This document shows, piece after piece, positions 5,255 to 7,113 of a stretch of 7,113 bases of DNA. The position numbers and the translations under genes are program-made. The DNA comes from Thermoleophilaceae bacterium (GTDB taxonomy: Bacteria > Actinomycetota > Thermoleophilia > Solirubrobacterales > Thermoleophilaceae): positions 1-7,113 of the forward strand of contig JACCZR010000267.1 of assembly GCA_013695855.1 (NCBI GenBank), read 5' to 3'. Under the pieces are notes generated by a model. That model did not search any database, was not told where the DNA came from, and was given only the letters and a program-made list of their open reading frames with translations. Numbering within the stretch: the first letter of the stretch is position 1; each line of letters starts with the position of its first letter.

Positions 5255-5983
5255 TCAGCCGGGAACGCCGGGAGGCGGAGCGGGCATCTCGTCCGGTCCG
5301 CCCTCGGCGCCCGGTGGAGGCGGCGGGGGCATGAAGTCGCCGTTGCGCCCGCCGCCGCCGGGAGGCGGCCCTCCGGGACCGCCAGGACCACCCGGTCCAT
5401 GGCCGCCCCGAAAGTGAAAGCGGCTCGGTCGCTTCTCGGCCTGCTTCTTGATCTGGTCGGCCTGCTTTTGGGTCAGGCGGCCCTCCTTGACCGCCTCGGC
5501 CAGCTTGGCGTTCAGACGATCCTTGCGGATGCCCTGGAGGGCCTTGCGGACCTCCTCGGTGCTCTTGTCCAGCTCGGCCGCGACAGCCTTGAGAAAGGCG
5601 TTACGCGCTCCGCGCGGGTGAAATCCCTCACGCCCACGGTTGCTCTCGAACTCCTTGCGCAGCGTCTCTCGGCCCTTCTCCAGCGCCTGCGATACGTCGT
5701 CCCCGGAGACGTCGAGGCGCTTCGCCAACTCCTTCGCCCTCTCGGCCTGGTGCTCGGCGCGTCGCTTCTCGCCCACGCGGTCGAGCGCCTGGCGCACGCG
5801 CTGCTCAGGGAGCTTTAGCTCCTTGGCGAGGTCGCGGGCCTGCTCGGCCCTGCGCTCCTGCGGGCTCGGCCCGAACACGCCGCCGAGCGGCCCGTCGCCG
5901 CCCGGAGCCGCCACCGCGGTGGCGCCCACACCGAGCGCCAGCACTGTGGCCACTCCTGCTGCTGCCTGCTTCTGTCTTCTCAT
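5255..5983 (-). CDS. Secreted helical-repeat protein with collagen-like, Pro-rich tail
   Basis: A 242-residue protein with no function I can name. Positions below count from the upstream GTG at 5986, where the preferred ATG at 5983 is residue 2. Residues 2-27 are a signal peptide: MRRQK, a hydrophobic core, and AVAA before a likely cleavage site, so it is exported. Three related helical units follow, each matching A-x-x-L-x(6-7)-V-x-x-A-L: AKELKLPEQRVRQAL (54-68), AKRLDVSGDDVSQAL (88-102) and AAELDKSTEEVRKAL (136-150). A fourth helix carries EGRLTQKQADQIKKQ (168-182), resembling segments in other actinobacterial secreted proteins. From 195 the chain becomes GPGGPGGPGG with PPPGGGG, then a seven-proline run broken once (MPPPPPPG) and PAPPPG. 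Start: AGGAG at 5989-5993 lies 5 nt before ATG 5983 but only 2 nt before the GTG. It may be a cell-surface or matrix protein. It is the same orientation as gyrA, 113 nt after it. Confidence 0.85.
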   Translation of the reverse strand: MRRQKQAAAGVATVLALGVGATAVAAPGGDGPLGGVFGPSPQERRAEQARDLAKELKLPEQRVRQALDRVGEKRRAEHQAERAKELAKRLDVSGDDVSQALEKGRETLRKEFESNRGREGFHPRGARNAFLKAVAAELDKSTEEVRKALQGIRKDRLNAKLAEAVKEGRLTQKQADQIKKQAEKRPSRFHFRGGHGPGGPGGPGGPPPGGGGRNGDFMPPPPPPGAEGGPDEMPAPPPGVPG

Positions 5984-5988
5984 CACAG

Positions 5989-5993
5989 CTCCT
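5989..5993 (-). promoter_or_regulatory. Shine-Dalgarno that decides the secreted-protein start
   Basis: AGGAG followed by CTGTG and ATG gives 5-nt spacing to ATG 5983. The in-frame GTG at 5986 would have only 2 nt. ATG 5983 is therefore preferred. Confidence 0.75.
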
Positions 5994-6041
5994 TCTGGTC
6001 AAAGGGGATCGAGAGGCACTGTGGAGATCGAAGTTGTGATC

Positions 6042-6047
6042 AGCGTA
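6042..6047 (-). promoter_or_regulatory. Possible -10 element for the secreted-protein gene
   Basis: TACGCT on the minus strand fits the TANNNT pattern and lies between the gyrA-end hairpin and the start, giving a leader of about 50 nt that carries the Shine-Dalgarno. No good -35 is seen. Confidence 0.25.
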
Positions 6048-6058
6048 AGAGAACCCTG

Positions 6059-6077
6059 GCGGCTCTCTGAGAGCCGC
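6059..6077 (-). terminator. Hairpin after gyrA, probable terminator
   Basis: GCGGCTCT and AGAGCCGC form a perfect 8-bp stem with a 3-nt loop, 19 nt beyond the gyrA stop. On the minus strand it is followed by CAGGGTTCTCTTA, a mildly T-rich run. It would separate gyrA from the secreted-protein gene. Confidence 0.55.
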
Positions 6078-6096
6078 TGAGAAGCGCGCCGCTCCT

Positions 6097-7113
6097 CTAC
6101 TCGGCCGAAAGCTGCGCGGGCCCGTCCTCGGCCGCCTCGGCCGGCGGTGCATCCTCCACCACAAGCGCTACGGCACTGACCAGGTCGTCGTCCTTCATGT
6201 TCATCACCTTCACCCCCTGAGCCGGACGCCCCTGCCGCGAGATGCCGCGCACGCCCGTACGCTGGACCATCCCGCTCTGAGAGATGAACACGAGGTCCTG
6301 GTGCTCGCGCACTATGAGCGCTCCCGCGACGCCGCCCTTGCGCTCGGTGAGGCCGATGGTCTTCACGCCCATCGCACCGCGGCCCTTGACTGGGTAGTCC
6401 TCGATCGGCGTGCGCTTGCCGAAGCCGTTCTCGGTGACCACCAGAAGCTCGGTGTCGGGCCGGACGACATCCATGGCGAGCACGTGGTTGGCGCCACGGG
6501 AGACGTTCATCCCGCGCACGCCGCTGGTGTCACGGCCCATAGGGCGTGCGTCGTCCTCGTTGAAGCGCGCGGCCTGTCCGGAGTGGGAGACCATGATGAT
6601 GTCGTCGTCCCCGCTGGTTCGGCGGACCGCCACGAGCTCGTCGTCGTCGCGGATGTTGATGGCGATGATCCCGTCGGCCTTGATCGGCGTGTTATAGGCG
6701 AGCAACGCGGTCTTCTTGACGATGCCGCGCTTCGTCGCGAAGACGACGTAGCGCCCCTCGGTGAAGTCGCGCGTCGACAGCACCGACTGGATCCGCTCGC
6801 CGTCGCGCAGCGGCAGGACGTTGACGAGCGCGCGGCCCTTGGCAGTGCGCGACGCCTCGGGCAGCTCGTAGACCTTCGAGCGATAGACCTTTCCTCGATT
6901 GGAGAAGAACAGCAGGTAGTCGTGCGACGACGTCACGAAGAGGTGCTCGATGAAGTCGCCGTCCTTCATGTCCATCCCCGTCACGCCGCGCCCGCCGCGC
7001 TGCTGGGCGCGGTAGGTCGTCAGCGGCAGCGACTTGATGTAGCCCGACTTCGTGATCGTGATGACCATCTGCTGCTCGGGGATCAGGTCCTCGATGCCGA
7101 TCTCGTCCTCGGA
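6097..7113 (-). CDS. gyrA: DNA gyrase subunit A, C-terminal 338 residues (5' part beyond window)
   Basis: Part of the DNA gyrase A subunit, which with GyrB introduces negative supercoils using ATP. The fragment is the DNA-wrapping C-terminal beta-pinwheel; the breakage-reunion domain with its catalytic tyrosine is off the right edge. Numbered from the window edge, the first blade has ITKSGYIKSLP (20-30) and the GyrA box QQRGGRG (37-43), which favours gyrase over topoisomerase IV ParC. Six blade repeats can be seen: SGYIKSLP (23-30), RGKVYRSK (73-80), RGIVKKTA (129-136), SGQAARFN (178-185), NGFGKRTP (229-236) and SGMVQRTG (280-287). A short acidic tail (about 319-338, ending AQLSAE) follows, with TAG at 6099-6097. 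The GyrA box has Gln rather than Arg/Lys at its second position. No start is visible. A hairpin follows the stop. Identity is very secure. Confidence 0.97.
   Translation of the reverse strand, partial: SEDEIGIEDLIPEQQMVITITKSGYIKSLPLTTYRAQQRGGRGVTGMDMKDGDFIEHLFVTSSHDYLLFFSNRGKVYRSKVYELPEASRTAKGRALVNVLPLRDGERIQSVLSTRDFTEGRYVVFATKRGIVKKTALLAYNTPIKADGIIAINIRDDDELVAVRRTSGDDDIIMVSHSGQAARFNEDDARPMGRDTSGVRGMNVSRGANHVLAMDVVRPDTELLVVTENGFGKRTPIEDYPVKGRGAMGVKTIGLTERKGGVAGALIVREHQDLVFISQSGMVQRTGVRGISRQGRPAQGVKVMNMKDDDLVSAVALVVEDAPPAEAAEDGPAQLSAE

Noticed and set aside
5399..5818. Plus-strand Leu-rich frame opposite the secreted protein
   Set aside because: Antisense of the helical repeats, where Lys/Glu/Gln codons read as Leu; no start signal, while the minus strand has a signal peptide and AGGAG.

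Overview
The window is a GC-rich (clearly well above 65% by eye), densely coded chromosomal segment. It starts inside a bacterial Ser/Thr protein kinase gene and ends inside gyrA. Eukaryote-type kinase, HNH-family protein, DUF4446 protein, DUF4446-pheA coupling, GTG/TTG starts and start codons lacking a Shine-Dalgarno all point to an actinobacterium. The CARDB-like membrane protein and the exact gene mix suggest a Thermoleophilia-type lineage (Solirubrobacterales or relatives). That placement is from memory of similar proteins, not from a search, and is moderate at best. I saw no mobile element, CRISPR array, rRNA or tRNA.

Layout. (1) 1-1032, minus strand: N-terminal 344 residues of a Ser/Thr kinase running off the left edge. 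(2) 1033-1213: divergent intergenic region with a 14-bp palindrome over a possible kinase -10 element. (3) 1214-4951, plus strand: five co-directional genes. They are a single-pass membrane protein with a CARDB-like C-terminal domain (apparently starting at CTG), a DUF4446 membrane protein, prephenate dehydratase pheA (4-nt overlap with DUF4446), an HNH endonuclease-family protein, and a small membrane-anchored coiled-coil protein. (4) 4952-5254: convergent intergenic region of 303 nt with a strong inverted repeat just after the last plus-strand gene. (5) 5255-5983, minus strand: a secreted helical-repeat protein with a collagen-like and proline-rich tail. (6) 6059-6077: hairpin, probable gyrA terminator. 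(7) 6097-7113, minus strand: C-terminal 338 residues of DNA gyrase subunit A, with a six-bladed C-terminal domain.

How the genes relate. Only pheA (phenylalanine synthesis) and gyrA (supercoiling) have firm biochemical roles. DUF4446 and pheA are probably co-translated, but a functional link is not shown. The divergent kinase and CARDB membrane protein share an upstream region, which allows, but does not establish, co-regulation. Starts at 2365 and 3780 each lie 7-8 nt after a TANNNT hexamer and have no Shine-Dalgarno, so leaderless transcripts inside this cluster are likely.

Overall this looks like ordinary core chromosome. I did not find an evident new multi-gene system. The better leads are the CTG start, the leaderless promoters, the repeat/collagen-like secreted protein, and the enlarged kinase activation loop.
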